64,000 bases of DNA from Sulfobacillus sp. (GCA_027309085.1 DAIDDL010000006.1:51228-115227); one strand, 5' to 3'; shown: positions 44,776 through 53,009, numbered from the stretch's first letter. The notes: generated by a model not told the origin, from the letters alone. Numbers and translations: made by a program.

Positions 44776-46062
44776 CTAGGCGGAAACGGGTTTTTGGTCA
44801 TAGGTCCATCCTCCGTTGTGTTGTATAATGCGACAGTATTTGTACGAAATGCCCTGAGCGATCCGTCGTCCTTGCGCCGAGAGATCAAAAGAGCCACTGG
44901 CCCGCGCGAGAACGCGGCCCGTGTGTGTGCCCGCGTACTTTCCTTTGGGCACCACCGCGCGTACCAGATCCCCCGTCTGAACCCCGAAGTGGGATCTCTG
45001 CCGTGACCGATGACGGATGGGGAAGCCGTATTTGTCCGTACCGCACATTTGGCGGGTGCCCCGTCCCTTCGCGGTCCACACTTGCAAGTAGGCGGGCAGG
45101 TGGGTGAAGCGATCGGGCGTACTCTCGCCGACGCAGAGCGCATCGTAATAGTGTGCTTTCGGGAAGTGGTGGTCGAGACGCTGTTTCTTGGTACGTCCGC
45201 CAGATCCACCTTCGACAGGCAATCCCGTCGCCTCAAGCTGGGTGTAAAGCCGCCAGCGCGTGGCGTTCATCATCGCCGCGTCTTTCAGCGGCTTGCAGGC
45301 CTGTACTTGAATGGCGGGATAGCCGAACTCTTCGGCGGTACGGGTGTTTTTGGCCTGATTACAGTCGTGACAGGCCAACGTGAGGTTACTGATGCGGTTA
45401 CTGCCTCCACGACTTTTGGGCACAATGTGCTCCACTTCGAGGGACACTTGCGTTTGCCTACAATACGCACACGCTCTCTGCCATTTCTCCAACAGATACT
45501 CGCGGACTTCATAGCCTAAGAGCGTACCTTGCTGGTATTCCACGCCTGAAATTTCCGGGTCCTCCAGTTTTTGTGTGTCAAACCGGACATGCTCGACACT
45601 GATCATCGTGATCGGCGCGTACATGCGAATCTTCGCCAAAGCATGGAGCGTTTGATTCACGCGGGCGTCCAGGGATGGCGGGAGCCAGCCCGCTTGTCGT
45701 TTGCGATTCTGAAATCGGGGTTGACGATAGCGTGTCTTACGATATCGGCGTCCTCGTCGAAGAGCGCGCCGGGCATCTAATCGGGTCTTGATGCCCACTT
45801 TGTGAATAATCTCCCCGAAGAAGAGGACTTTGGGGCCTGTGGCTCCGTCCAAGATCATTGCCATGCCCGTCGTCTTGCTGCCCGGGTCAAACTTAATCCG
45901 AAGGGATTGAAACACGGGCGCTTCCGCCGCCCGACCTTTCAAGCGAATCGTGAACGGTGCCATCTTGTGTACAACAGCCCGGCCTCGTTCCAGCAACTGC
46001 CGCGCACGTTTTTCCGTACAGGGCATCAGCGGTTTCTTGTGTCGGTCTAAAACAAAAACCAT
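44776..46062 (-). CDS. iscB: RNA-guided nuclease IscB
   Basis: 428 residues, the Cas9-ancestor IscB. Domains in order: PLMP domain (VLDRHKKPLMPCTEKRARQL, 4-23), RuvC-I with D59 (KFDPGSKTTG), arginine-rich bridge helix (98-117), RuvC-II with E157 (SVEHVRF), HNH nuclease with zinc cysteines C198/C201 and C231/C234, catalytic H212 (EVEHIVPKSRGG) and N226, then RuvC-III with H304 and D307 (KAHYYDALCVG), and a C-terminal omega-RNA/target-motif domain. All catalytic residues are intact, so both strands could be cut. ATG 46062 follows GGAAGGAGATGCCAACGT. Confidence 0.93.
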   Translation of the reverse strand: MVFVLDRHKKPLMPCTEKRARQLLERGRAVVHKMAPFTIRLKGRAAEAPVFQSLRIKFDPGSKTTGMAMILDGATGPKVLFFGEIIHKVGIKTRLDARRALRRGRRYRKTRYRQPRFQNRKRQAGWLPPSLDARVNQTLHALAKIRMYAPITMISVEHVRFDTQKLEDPEISGVEYQQGTLLGYEVREYLLEKWQRACAYCRQTQVSLEVEHIVPKSRGGSNRISNLTLACHDCNQAKNTRTAEEFGYPAIQVQACKPLKDAAMMNATRWRLYTQLEATGLPVEGGSGGRTKKQRLDHHFPKAHYYDALCVGESTPDRFTHLPAYLQVWTAKGRGTRQMCGTDKYGFPIRHRSRQRSHFGVQTGDLVRAVVPKGKYAGTHTGRVLARASGSFDLSAQGRRIAQGISYKYCRIIQHNGGWTYDQKPVSA

Positions 46063-46069
46063 ACGTTGG

Positions 46070-46340
46070 CATCTCCTTCCGGAGCCCCGTAAGGGGCTGG
46101 TAACGTTCCGTGTTGGCGGAATCTCTCCTCGCCAAAGTTCCTGCGGGTCGGATCATCCCTCCGCACCGCTCGCTAACACCCCTGCTCGCTTTTAACGGAG
46201 GACCAGAGTGCCTGAGGCTGGAGAAGCACCTCAGGGTCTGCACCGCAGGAACGGAGCCGCTTGTTGATCTCAGCGGCTAAGGCTGGTCATAGTTGGGCTT
46301 TTCCAAGCCCCCGCCCTCAGGCGTGGGGTCTATGACCTTT
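46070..46340 (-). ncRNA. omega-RNA of IscB
   Basis: The non-coding 270 bp immediately 5' of iscB, on the same strand, is rich in hairpins: GGGCTTGGAAAAGCCC, a CCTGAGGTGC...GCCTCAGG stem, AGCCGCTGAGATCAACAAGCGGCT, and GCCCCTTACGGGGC just before the iscB ribosome site. This is the position and structure of omega-RNAs, whose guide lies at the 5' end and is copied from DNA flanking the element. The flank here is the 3' end of the DUF6504 gene (46341 upward). Boundaries are approximate. Confidence 0.7.
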
Positions 46341-46343
46341 CCT

Positions 46344-46622
46344 CTAGTCGTAGACATGATAGATCCACCATTGGTTGCTTTGGGGATGGCAAACTAACTC
46401 ATAAACTCCCTGGCTATCCGTCAAAACACGCCAGAACCACAGTTCCGGCTCTCCCCGCCACCACTCCGAAACATCTCTCCAATAATCTACAATGCGGATA
46501 ATCTTATGAGACTTTCCCTGTGACCAGAACTGATAAGGCACCCGGTTTTTGGTTTGCACCTGCTGGATCGGTCTGATATGCTCTTCATGGCTGAAATGGG
46601 GAATTCCCTCCGTACTCACCAC
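46344..46622 (-). CDS. DUF6504-type small protein of the mutagenesis cassette
   Basis: 92 residues. The core IIRIVDYWRDVSEWWRGEPELWFWRV followed by YELVCHPQSNQWWIYHVYD matches the DUF6504 pattern (a tryptophan-rich, RNA/DNA-binding-like beta domain), found as a separate gene or as a C-terminal extension of ImuB in SOS cassettes. GTG 46622 (or the next GTG) follows AAAGGCAGGGCT. Lies 32 bp behind the 46655-46999 frame. The IscB element follows directly. Role in translesion synthesis inferred from context. Confidence 0.7.
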   Translation of the reverse strand: MVSTEGIPHFSHEEHIRPIQQVQTKNRVPYQFWSQGKSHKIIRIVDYWRDVSEWWRGEPELWFWRVLTDSQGVYELVCHPQSNQWWIYHVYD

Positions 46623-46654
46623 AGCCCTGCCTTTCTAAATATCGCTAACCGTGT

Positions 46655-46999
46655 TTAAATTCCCGAGCTGATGCTCACATCACCCCACATACCAGCGGGA
46701 TATGGCCCTATCCGGGCAAAGAACCGGGCAGGAATGTTGCGGGGGAGATCCCACACGATAGCTCTTTCAGCCCGCCGCGCCACGAAAGCCAACGCTTTAT
46801 ACAAGAAATCGCGTTGCTTGCGCCGCTTTTGTTCGTAACCACTGTGGAAGATTGCCGTCACATCATGATAACGACGAGGTCCCTTAGAACACCGCGAATA
46901 TGATGCACCTGTGTTGTACCAGCGGTACGCCGATTGGCGGATCGATGGCGTCCTCCAGCTCTGTCTGCGCGGATTTAGTGCGGTTGGCCTGCCCGCCAT
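46655..46999 (-). CDS. Hypothetical protein between imuB-like and DUF6504 genes
   Basis: A 114-residue basic frame whose ATG (46999) overlaps the last 25 nt of the imuB-like gene, which would allow coupled translation. A shorter product from GTG 46861 would start MTAIFHSGYEQKRRKQRDFLYKAL. The C-terminal half (ALAFVARRAERAIVWDLPRNIPARFFARIG) looks protein-like; the N-terminal half does not. Not recognised; it could also be untranslated spacer. Confidence 0.35.
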   Translation of the reverse strand: MAGRPTALNPRRQSWRTPSIRQSAYRWYNTGASYSRCSKGPRRYHDVTAIFHSGYEQKRRKQRDFLYKALAFVARRAERAIVWDLPRNIPARFFARIGPYPAGMWGDVSISSGI

Positions 47000-48066
47000 G
47001 GGTCCCAGTACTGAAGAAGCTTATCCCGGCGGGACACCGGCACTTCCCATTCGGGCAGAGAATGGGCCCGGCGCTCTACCGGCGCAGCCCACCATGTCAG
47101 TTGCCCCGCCTTCAAACTATCAAGCTGGCGCGCTTCCAGAACCACCCGTTCAGGGGGGTCATGCGGCAGTGCAGACAAAAGGGTAAGAAATCGCGTAACG
47201 ACTTGCTGCGGGCTTTCTGTTTGCACTGGCCATGTCCTTTCGCGAATTTCATCCCCCTGCTCACTTTCCCAGACGATACGCAGTTGCCGGCTTCCCTGGC
47301 GTTGGTTGTGCAGTGTCTGAGCAATTTCACCCGCCATCACCCGAATTAATTCCGGGAGTCCCTGCTGAACAGGAGTGTCAAATCTCTTTTCAACATGAAT
47401 CACCCCCTCATTCTCCACATCAGGCATGACAAAGTGTCTTTGGCTCAAAGTGCTGTACAGATGCGGCACATCGCCAACCCTGACCCATCCGCGTTTCTTC
47501 CAATCCTTGGCAGAGTGTCCCGGCAGCGCTTCCGGCAAATACCTTAGTGGAAGAGTTTTCCACAAGATCTCTATTTTATCCGTCAGAACTGCATACGCTT
47601 CGTGATATTCCTGTGCCCAATGCTCCGCAAGATCCGGATATTGGGCTCCTTCTTGAGACATCCACTCGGCAAGCAACGGATGTGGAGCAATTCCCATGAC
47701 GGTTCTTGACGCCCACCGTGGCAGAGTGTCCGTAACAAGACGCCGCCACTGTCCGAAATCCATTCCCGGATAACTCCAATATCCTGATTGCACATCCTTT
47801 TGGGAATAAAACTCCGCATGACCCTTCAACCATTCGCATATTTCGCTGTAGGCTTGCTGATAGTCCTCTTGACGCCATGAAATGATTGCCGCTTCAGGAT
47901 ATCGCCATTTCATCTCCTGCAGCGCCATGCCCGGCCGGACACCCTTGCCCCACCCCACTGTGTCCGCATCATAAACACTGTTGCCCCGGCGCACAATATA
48001 TGAACCTTGGGGCTGACTCTGGCCGTTTCGCATGAGATGCCCTAAGCGCCAATAAATAATCGCCAT
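46975..48066 (-). CDS. imuB: ImuB-like, divergent Y-family polymerase homologue
   Basis: 363 residues. Although divergent, it follows the ImuB layout: an N-terminal strand MAIIYWRLGHL, the fingers-like segment RRGNSVYDADTVGWGKGVRPGMALQEMKWRYPEAA (compare A..GVRPGM.L.EA....P of Y-family polymerases), TVMGIAPHPLLAEWMSQEG (thumb), a GWVRVGDVPHL helix-hairpin-helix, and a C-terminal beta-clamp/little-finger part. The two catalytic palm aspartates of active DinB enzymes are not evident, as in ImuB. ATG 48066 follows AGGGGTGCGGGT. Its promoter carries a LexA box. It would recruit DnaE2 to damaged DNA. Confidence 0.72.
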   Translation of the reverse strand: MAIIYWRLGHLMRNGQSQPQGSYIVRRGNSVYDADTVGWGKGVRPGMALQEMKWRYPEAAIISWRQEDYQQAYSEICEWLKGHAEFYSQKDVQSGYWSYPGMDFGQWRRLVTDTLPRWASRTVMGIAPHPLLAEWMSQEGAQYPDLAEHWAQEYHEAYAVLTDKIEILWKTLPLRYLPEALPGHSAKDWKKRGWVRVGDVPHLYSTLSQRHFVMPDVENEGVIHVEKRFDTPVQQGLPELIRVMAGEIAQTLHNQRQGSRQLRIVWESEQGDEIRERTWPVQTESPQQVVTRFLTLLSALPHDPPERVVLEARQLDSLKAGQLTWWAAPVERRAHSLPEWEVPVSRRDKLLQYWDPWRAGQPH

Positions 48067-48084
48067 ACCCGCACCCCTGCCCTG

Positions 48085-48098
48085 TAAACATTTGTTCG
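48085..48098 (-). promoter_or_regulatory. LexA (Cheo/DinR) box
   Basis: Minus strand CGAACAAATGTTTA matches the Gram-positive LexA consensus CGAACRNRYGTTYC at 13 of 14 positions. It lies just behind the -10 box, covering about +7 to +20, where LexA would block transcription of the imuB-like gene. Confidence 0.85.
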
Positions 48099-48111
48099 CT
48101 CTTCGGTTTTT

Positions 48112-48140
48112 ATTATACCCGCCTGCTCCGACTTTATCAA
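48112..48140 (-). promoter_or_regulatory. Sigma-A promoter of the SOS mutagenesis cassette
   Basis: Minus strand TTGATA (48140-48135), 17-bp spacer, TATAAT (48117-48112). Start site near 48105, about 40 nt before the ATG of the imuB-like gene, with the LexA box in between. Confidence 0.85.
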
Positions 48141-48144
48141 ACAC

Positions 48145-48679
48145 TTTATCAAGTGCACCGCAAAAGTTCGGCGCTTAGGACCTGTCTCTGTCATCCTTCG
48201 TGAGCGGCGTAAAATAGTGCCAGTTGGTTCGCCGGGTTCCGCTGACCAAGACGTCCCGTTAATCTATGCCTGAGGGAATGCCCTAACAGCGCGCGAGGTC
48301 TTGCGCAATGAACATTCTAGCGGTGCCCGCACTCTGCTCGTCGATGGTGGATTACCAAGCCAATAGCACGGCGGACTCCGGATCCCTCTCACACCTTAAG
48401 TGCATGGTTGCCGCGTTATGGCAGCTCTCCCACCATTCACCGTGAGGAGGCGGATGATGATAGGGATCTTAGCGCACGGGCCCCGGTGTCTTCTAGCCTC
48501 ATTCCGGGTCCTAAGAGGGGACCTGCTGGCGGCGCGGGTAAGTGAGCCGAAGTGGCGGTAACGTGCGGGACATACGGAAACGGGGTTTGCGGTGAAGCCG
48601 TTACGTCAAGCGAGCCCGGAGCAAAGTACAGCTCCAGGCCCGTGATCCTCTGGCCACTAGCCAGCGCCATCCCAGTCCC
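48145..48679. other. Intergenic stretch, no gene seen
   Basis: About 535 bp between the SOS promoter and the enoyl-CoA hydratase stop. Short frames (for example 35 codons behind GAGGAGGCGG at 48454 on the plus strand, and 77 codons on the minus strand at 48437-48670) show no motif. It may be decayed insertion material. Confidence 0.4.
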
Positions 48680-49465
48680 TTATGATTTTTTAGTCTGCGC
48701 TGAAGGCCACTCGGGATTTCGCTTTTCCTGAAATGCCCGAATTCCCTCGCGGGAGTCTTCCGATAGTGCGACCAGCGTCACCATATTCTTTAAGTAATCC
48801 ACCGCCTGATGATGCTCCATGCCCTGAATATGCCGCCATGCTTCCTTCCCCATCCGGGAAATAAACGGACTGCCCTGATTGATGGCCTCCGCCAATGCCC
48901 AGGCCCGTTCCTGCAATGCTTCGGCAGGCACCAAGGCATTGAAAAATCCCCATTGGTCCAATTCCTGCGCCGTGATGATGCGGCCTGTCAATGCCAGTTC
49001 CAGCGTTCTCCGCGGTCCGATCAGCTGTGAAATAGGCGCCATCACGACCATCGGGAACAGGCCGATTTTAACTTCAGGCAAGCCAAAAGACCCATCATCC
49101 GCAGCAATCAGAAAGTCGGCGGCAGCTGCCAGTCCCATCCCTCCCGCCAATGTGTAGCCAAAGGCTGCGGCAATGACCGGAACTTTTACTCCCCGTATCG
49201 TTTCAATAAGATCAGCCATTAAAGAAAAGTATGCCCGTACCGGTTCAACATCCTGCAACGTTGAAACCTCATTCAAATCAGCACCGGCACAGAACGCTTT
49301 CTGACCACGGGCGCTCAAAATAATCACATGCACTCCCGGATCATTACCCAGCCGCGAAAATTCCGCGATTAATTCCGCTATTGTTTCCCCATTCAACGCA
49401 TTGCGCATGGCTGGCCGATTCAGCCAAATTCTGCTGATCGGTCCTGCTTCCACTTCAATATTCAC
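48680..49465 (-). CDS. Enoyl-CoA hydratase/isomerase family protein (LiuC-like)
   Basis: 261-residue crotonase from GTG 49465 (RBS AGGAGGAGGCCAGAC; the frame to 49513 is over-extended). Seen: FCAGADLNEVS (CoA-binding/oxyanion), GYTLAGGMGLAAAADFLIA (oxyanion hole glycine) and FGLPEVKIGLFP with the catalytic Glu. Last gene of the cluster with HMG-CoA lyase and a biotin-dependent carboxyltransferase, so methylglutaconyl-CoA hydratase of leucine degradation is the best guess. Confidence 0.85.
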   Translation of the reverse strand: MNIEVEAGPISRIWLNRPAMRNALNGETIAELIAEFSRLGNDPGVHVIILSARGQKAFCAGADLNEVSTLQDVEPVRAYFSLMADLIETIRGVKVPVIAAAFGYTLAGGMGLAAAADFLIAADDGSFGLPEVKIGLFPMVVMAPISQLIGPRRTLELALTGRIITAQELDQWGFFNALVPAEALQERAWALAEAINQGSPFISRMGKEAWRHIQGMEHHQAVDYLKNMVTLVALSEDSREGIRAFQEKRNPEWPSAQTKKS

Positions 49466-49581
49466 GTCTGGCCTCCTCCTGTAGAAGCGGTCCGAAATCG
49501 TGACATGCGGCACCGCCTAGAGACCCCGAAGCGGCCACTTGGTGGTACCCCCTATTCAGCCGCTGTGTCCCGTATGGCCCC

Positions 49582-50517
49582 TCAGGGCGTCTGGGCATTG
49601 ACCGGAATCATCTTGCCGCCAGCATGCAGCACTTTGGACGGCACATCATGGCCCAGAGTCGCCACCAAAAACCGCGAGGCCGCCAACAGCTGATCTAAAT
49701 CGATGCCGGTGTCGATCTCCATTTCCTGCAGACAGTACACGGTATCTTCCGTCGACAGATTGCCGCCGGCACCCGGAGAAAACGGTGAGCCCCCGATGCC
49801 TCCGAGCGCCGTTTCAAACCGGGAGGCGCCGCTGCCAACCGCCGCCAGCAAATTAGGCAGGGCGGTTCCCCGGGTATCATGAAAGTGCAAGGCCAGCGGC
49901 ATATCCGGCCACGCTTGGTGAAAGGCTTGAACCACCTGCGCCACCTGCCGCGGGTTCGCCACCCCCACGGTGTCTCCCAGCGCCAGTTCATGAATGCCTA
50001 AATCCCGTAGCCGGCCCGCCAGCTCCAGCACATGCGGCAGGGGCACCACCCCTTCATACGGGCATCCAAAGGCCGTCACAATCACGGCGGAGATCGTGAC
50101 GCCGTGCGGTTTGGCCATCGTGCAGATGTCGGCAAATCCTTTTAAAGATTCTGCAATGGACCGGTGGACATTCTTGTGGTTGTGGGTTTCACTGGCGGAG
50201 ACAAAGACCGTCATCTCATCCGGGTGGGTCGCCAGGGCCCGCTCGGCCCCCAAGGGATTGGGGACCAGCACCGAATACACCACGCCCGGACGCCGGTCAA
50301 TTCCCGCCATCACCTGTTCAGCATCCGCCATCTGCGGCAGCCACTGCGGACTGACAAAGGAGGCGACCTCAATGCGCGGCACGCCTGCTCGGGTCAGCTG
50401 GTTGACCAAGGCAATCTTATCCCCGGTGGCCACGATGACCTTTTCCGCCTGGAGACCGTCGCGCGGCGACACCTCGCGGATCCACACCTGCTGCGGCTCC
50501 TGCCATTCCCAACTCAT
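49582..50517 (-). CDS. mvaB: Hydroxymethylglutaryl-CoA lyase
   Basis: Cleaves HMG-CoA to acetoacetate and acetyl-CoA, the last step of leucine catabolism. 311-residue DRE-TIM metallolyase: VSPRDGLQAEK, metal-binding HFHDTRG, the HMGL signature region ALGGIGGSPFSPGAGGN and the GNLSTED segment with catalytic loop. The usual catalytic Cys motif (GGCPFAPGA) reads GGSPFSPGA, so the conserved cysteine is replaced by Ser here. ATG 50517 follows GGAGAGGGAGCCG; ATGs further upstream lack a ribosome site. Confidence 0.88.
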   Translation of the reverse strand: MSWEWQEPQQVWIREVSPRDGLQAEKVIVATGDKIALVNQLTRAGVPRIEVASFVSPQWLPQMADAEQVMAGIDRRPGVVYSVLVPNPLGAERALATHPDEMTVFVSASETHNHKNVHRSIAESLKGFADICTMAKPHGVTISAVIVTAFGCPYEGVVPLPHVLELAGRLRDLGIHELALGDTVGVANPRQVAQVVQAFHQAWPDMPLALHFHDTRGTALPNLLAAVGSGASRFETALGGIGGSPFSPGAGGNLSTEDTVYCLQEMEIDTGIDLDQLLAASRFLVATLGHDVPSKVLHAGGKMIPVNAQTP

Positions 50518-50546
50518 CGGCTCCCTCTCCATTCCAAGCATCTAGT

Positions 50547-52103
50547 TTAGACCGGGGTCACGGGATGACGCCGGGCGCTAAAGTCTCGCGTCTTATTCCG
50601 GTACAGGTGAAACCGCTGAATCAGTTCATGGCGCAGATGTTGGGGCTGCACCATTTCATCGACAATCAATTCGGAGGCGAGGCGCATAATGTCAATATCC
50701 TGCCGGTACTCCTCTTGCTTAGCCTGAATGAACTGCTGGCGCGCAGCGCCCTCGAGTTCGTGGATTTTATTGAAATACACCGCATTCACAGCGGCCTCGG
50801 GTCCCATGACCGCAATCTGCGCGGACGGCAGCGCCAAGGTCGCATCCGCCCCAAAAGCCGGACCGGCCATCGCATACAGTCCGGCCCCATAGGCCTTGCG
50901 GACGATCACGCTGATTTTGGGCACCGTGGCTTCGGACACGGCTGCAATCATTTTAGCGCCGTGGCGGATGATGCCCTGCCGTTCCACCTTGGTCCCAATC
51001 ATGAATCCCGGCACATCGGCCAGAAACAGCAGGGGAATATTAAACGCATCCGCCAAGCTGATGAAGCGGGCCGCTTTGTCCGCCGAGTCCACGAACAGCA
51101 CCCCGCCCTTGACCTTGGACTGATTGGCCACAATCGCGATGGCCTCCCCGTTGAGACGTGCGAATCCCACTAAGATCTCGGGAGCAAACAGCGGTTTAAT
51201 GGGGAACCAGCTATCCTCATCGACCAACCCAAAAATCACCTGATGCATGTCAAAGGGCACATTCTGATTCGCGGGAATCATGCGATCCCAATCGGCAGCC
51301 CCCGCAGGGCGGGGAGTCACGGCTGGCGGACTCTCGGTGTAGTGGCTCGGAAAATAGCTGAAGTACCGCTTCCCCCACTGGATCGCTTGGTCTTCGTCAG
51401 ACGCCAGCAGATCGCCATTGCCGCTGACCGCGCAATGCATGCGGGCTCCGCCCATTTCTTCCAGACTGACTTTCTCCCCAATCACCATCTCGGCCATCCG
51501 CGGCGATCCCAGGTACATGGAGGCATTGCCTTCCACCATAATCACCACATCGGTAAATGCCGGGATGTAAGCGCCTCCAGCGGCTGACGGACCAAAGAGC
51601 AGGCATATCTGGGGAACCCGCCCGGACAGTTTAATCTGGTTGTAAAAAATTCTGCCCGCACCCCGGCGGCCGGGAAACATGTCCACCTGGTCGGTAATGC
51701 GGGCCCCCGCCGAGTCTACCAGATAAAAAATCGGGCAATTCAACTCCAGCGCCTTTTCCTGAATCCGTAAAATCTTTTCCACGGTTCTGGCGCCCCATGA
51801 CCCTGCCTTGATCGTCGGGTCATTGGCCATCACCACCACCGTGCGGCCATTCACCGTACCGGTCACCGTCGCCACGCCATCCGCCGCCAAGTCCTCGGCC
51901 ATGGCATTCGCAAACAGCCCATCTTCCACATAGCCGGGGTCGAGCAGGAGGTCGAGACGCTGGCGCACCGACATCTTCTGTGATTCCGCTAGGCGCTCAT
52001 GATATTTGCGCGAACCGCCCGCTAAGGCTTCCGCACGCTTGTGACTTAATTCTTCGGGAGTCAATTCGGTTCTATCCCCTTTCTCCGCATGGTGAATCGT
52101 CAC
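50547..52103 (-). CDS. Acyl-CoA carboxyltransferase (methylcrotonyl-CoA carboxylase beta type)
   Basis: Transfers CO2 from carboxybiotin to an acyl-CoA. 518 residues, two crotonase-like carboxyltransferase halves: N-half with YLVDSAGARITDQVDMFPGRRGAGRIFYNQ and GPSAAGGAYIPAF, C-half with FLADVPGFMIGTKVERQGIIRHGAKMI and KAYGAGLYAMAGPAFGADATLALPSAQIAVMGPEAAVNAV (these are the biotin- and CoA-binding segments). GTG 52103 sits 1 bp behind the biotin carrier stop. With HMG-CoA lyase beside it, methylcrotonyl-CoA is the likely substrate; propionyl-CoA is possible. The biotin carboxylase subunit is not in the window. Confidence 0.88.
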   Translation of the reverse strand: MTIHHAEKGDRTELTPEELSHKRAEALAGGSRKYHERLAESQKMSVRQRLDLLLDPGYVEDGLFANAMAEDLAADGVATVTGTVNGRTVVVMANDPTIKAGSWGARTVEKILRIQEKALELNCPIFYLVDSAGARITDQVDMFPGRRGAGRIFYNQIKLSGRVPQICLLFGPSAAGGAYIPAFTDVVIMVEGNASMYLGSPRMAEMVIGEKVSLEEMGGARMHCAVSGNGDLLASDEDQAIQWGKRYFSYFPSHYTESPPAVTPRPAGAADWDRMIPANQNVPFDMHQVIFGLVDEDSWFPIKPLFAPEILVGFARLNGEAIAIVANQSKVKGGVLFVDSADKAARFISLADAFNIPLLFLADVPGFMIGTKVERQGIIRHGAKMIAAVSEATVPKISVIVRKAYGAGLYAMAGPAFGADATLALPSAQIAVMGPEAAVNAVYFNKIHELEGAARQQFIQAKQEEYRQDIDIMRLASELIVDEMVQPQHLRHELIQRFHLYRNKTRDFSARRHPVTPV

Positions 52104-52104
52104 G

Positions 52105-52317
52105 CTATTCCACGATCAGCAAGGGATCGCTTTCATTGACAAAGTCTCCTTCATGCACCAGCACCTCGATGACCCGGCCGCTCGTTTCGGATTCAATCGG
52201 AATTTCCATCTTCATGGATTCCAGCCGCACCACTTCCTGCCCCACTGACACCATATCCCCCGGTCCTACCAACACCTTGAATACGGTTCCTGCTAAGCTC
52301 GCCACCACACTGCTCAT
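52105..52317 (-). CDS. Biotin carrier protein
   Basis: A 70-residue single biotinyl domain from ATG 52317 (RBS AGGAGATGAACTC). The biotinylation motif is ESMKMEIP with lysine at residue 34; the flanking GPGDMVSVGQEVVRL and HEGDFVNESDPLLIV strands are typical. A stand-alone carrier of this size is known from Gram-positive MCC/PCC-type complexes. It overlaps the unknown upstream gene by 4 nt. Confidence 0.93.
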   Translation of the reverse strand: MSSVVASLAGTVFKVLVGPGDMVSVGQEVVRLESMKMEIPIESETSGRVIEVLVHEGDFVNESDPLLIVE

Positions 52318-53009
52318 GAGTTCATCTCCTCTATGTACCATATAGATTGTTCAGAAAACCATCCGTTCAGCGCAGGAACCGGATGCAGGCGCTTATTCTG
52401 CCACACTCCGTCAGTTACCGCCTCGCCGCGAAATCTCCACAGGCCTTCGGAGGATTGGTCCACCGCGATTCCCGGTGAAGGGAGGATGCGGTCTCCCGCC
52501 CAGCGTCCCACCGGTCCTAAGATGAGCGGGTGCCACAAGAGAATATGTTCCGGTCCTGCCGCCGCCAAAAATCCGGGCACAGGTGTCGGCTGGCTGACAT
52601 AGACCGTGTCCCCGCTGAAGTGCGGAATATGGTTCAGCCAGCGCATCGTCCACCCGCCCCCGATAACTTCCTTGATGTTCCATGCCTGCCAGGCTAATGC
52701 CGCATAATAAACAGCCTGGTGGGAAAAAATCCAGTCCCGGCGGTGAAATGATGCCATCACCGCCCACGGACCCAAGTCATGGGCGGGCGCACGCCCTGTC
52801 GCCCGGGAGAGGTCCACGGCGTCTGGCATCGCATGCGCGGCGGCGTGCAGCATGAATACTCCTTGCGCCAGCCAGCCCGCCCACGCATCCGCCCAATTGG
52901 AGGGGATATACGGGTACACTGCACGCCGGCGCCAATACGCCACACGCTCGGGGGTCACTTGCGATGACAGGGCCCCGTCTTGTTCCCATGCCGACATCAC
53001 CGTGCGCAC
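52314..53009 (-). CDS. Unknown tryptophan-rich protein in the leucine-degradation operon
   Basis: 231 residues, soluble, rich in Trp and His (FHRRDWIFSHQAVYYAALAWQAWNI, WLNHIPHFSGDT). No motif recognised. GTG 53009 shares its G with the TAG stop of the acyl-CoA dehydrogenase gene (TAGTG), and its own end overlaps the biotin carrier start (ATGA), so it is translationally coupled on both sides and must be part of the pathway unit. A thioesterase, a carboxylase assembly factor or an unusual carboxylase subunit are all possible; none can be supported from sequence. Confidence 0.7.
   Translation of the reverse strand: MRTVMSAWEQDGALSSQVTPERVAYWRRRAVYPYIPSNWADAWAGWLAQGVFMLHAAAHAMPDAVDLSRATGRAPAHDLGPWAVMASFHRRDWIFSHQAVYYAALAWQAWNIKEVIGGGWTMRWLNHIPHFSGDTVYVSQPTPVPGFLAAAGPEHILLWHPLILGPVGRWAGDRILPSPGIAVDQSSEGLWRFRGEAVTDGVWQNKRLHPVPALNGWFSEQSIWYIEEMNS

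Larger units (their letters stand above)
44709..46340 (-). mobile_element. IscB-encoding IS200/IS605-like element (no tnpA)
   Basis: About 1.63 kb. It contains iscB and, on its 5' side, an omega-RNA region. The right end carries two hairpins on the minus strand: TTCCGCC-gcta-GGCGGAA (44768-44785, overlapping the iscB stop) and a CCCCGGGC/GCCC-GGGG hairpin (44735-44755). These are typical of IS605-family subterminal structures. No Y1 transposase gene is present, so it must have been moved in trans. Exact ends are estimated: the left end lies just behind the DUF6504 stop codon at 46344, the right end near 44709. Confidence 0.75.

Noticed and set aside
44776..46062. HNH endonuclease or TnpB instead of IscB
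   Set aside because: The PLMP N-terminal domain and an HNH inserted between RuvC-II and RuvC-III are specific for IscB; TnpB has no HNH.
48437..48670. 77-codon minus-strand frame
   Set aside because: Low-complexity composition, no ribosome site and no motif.
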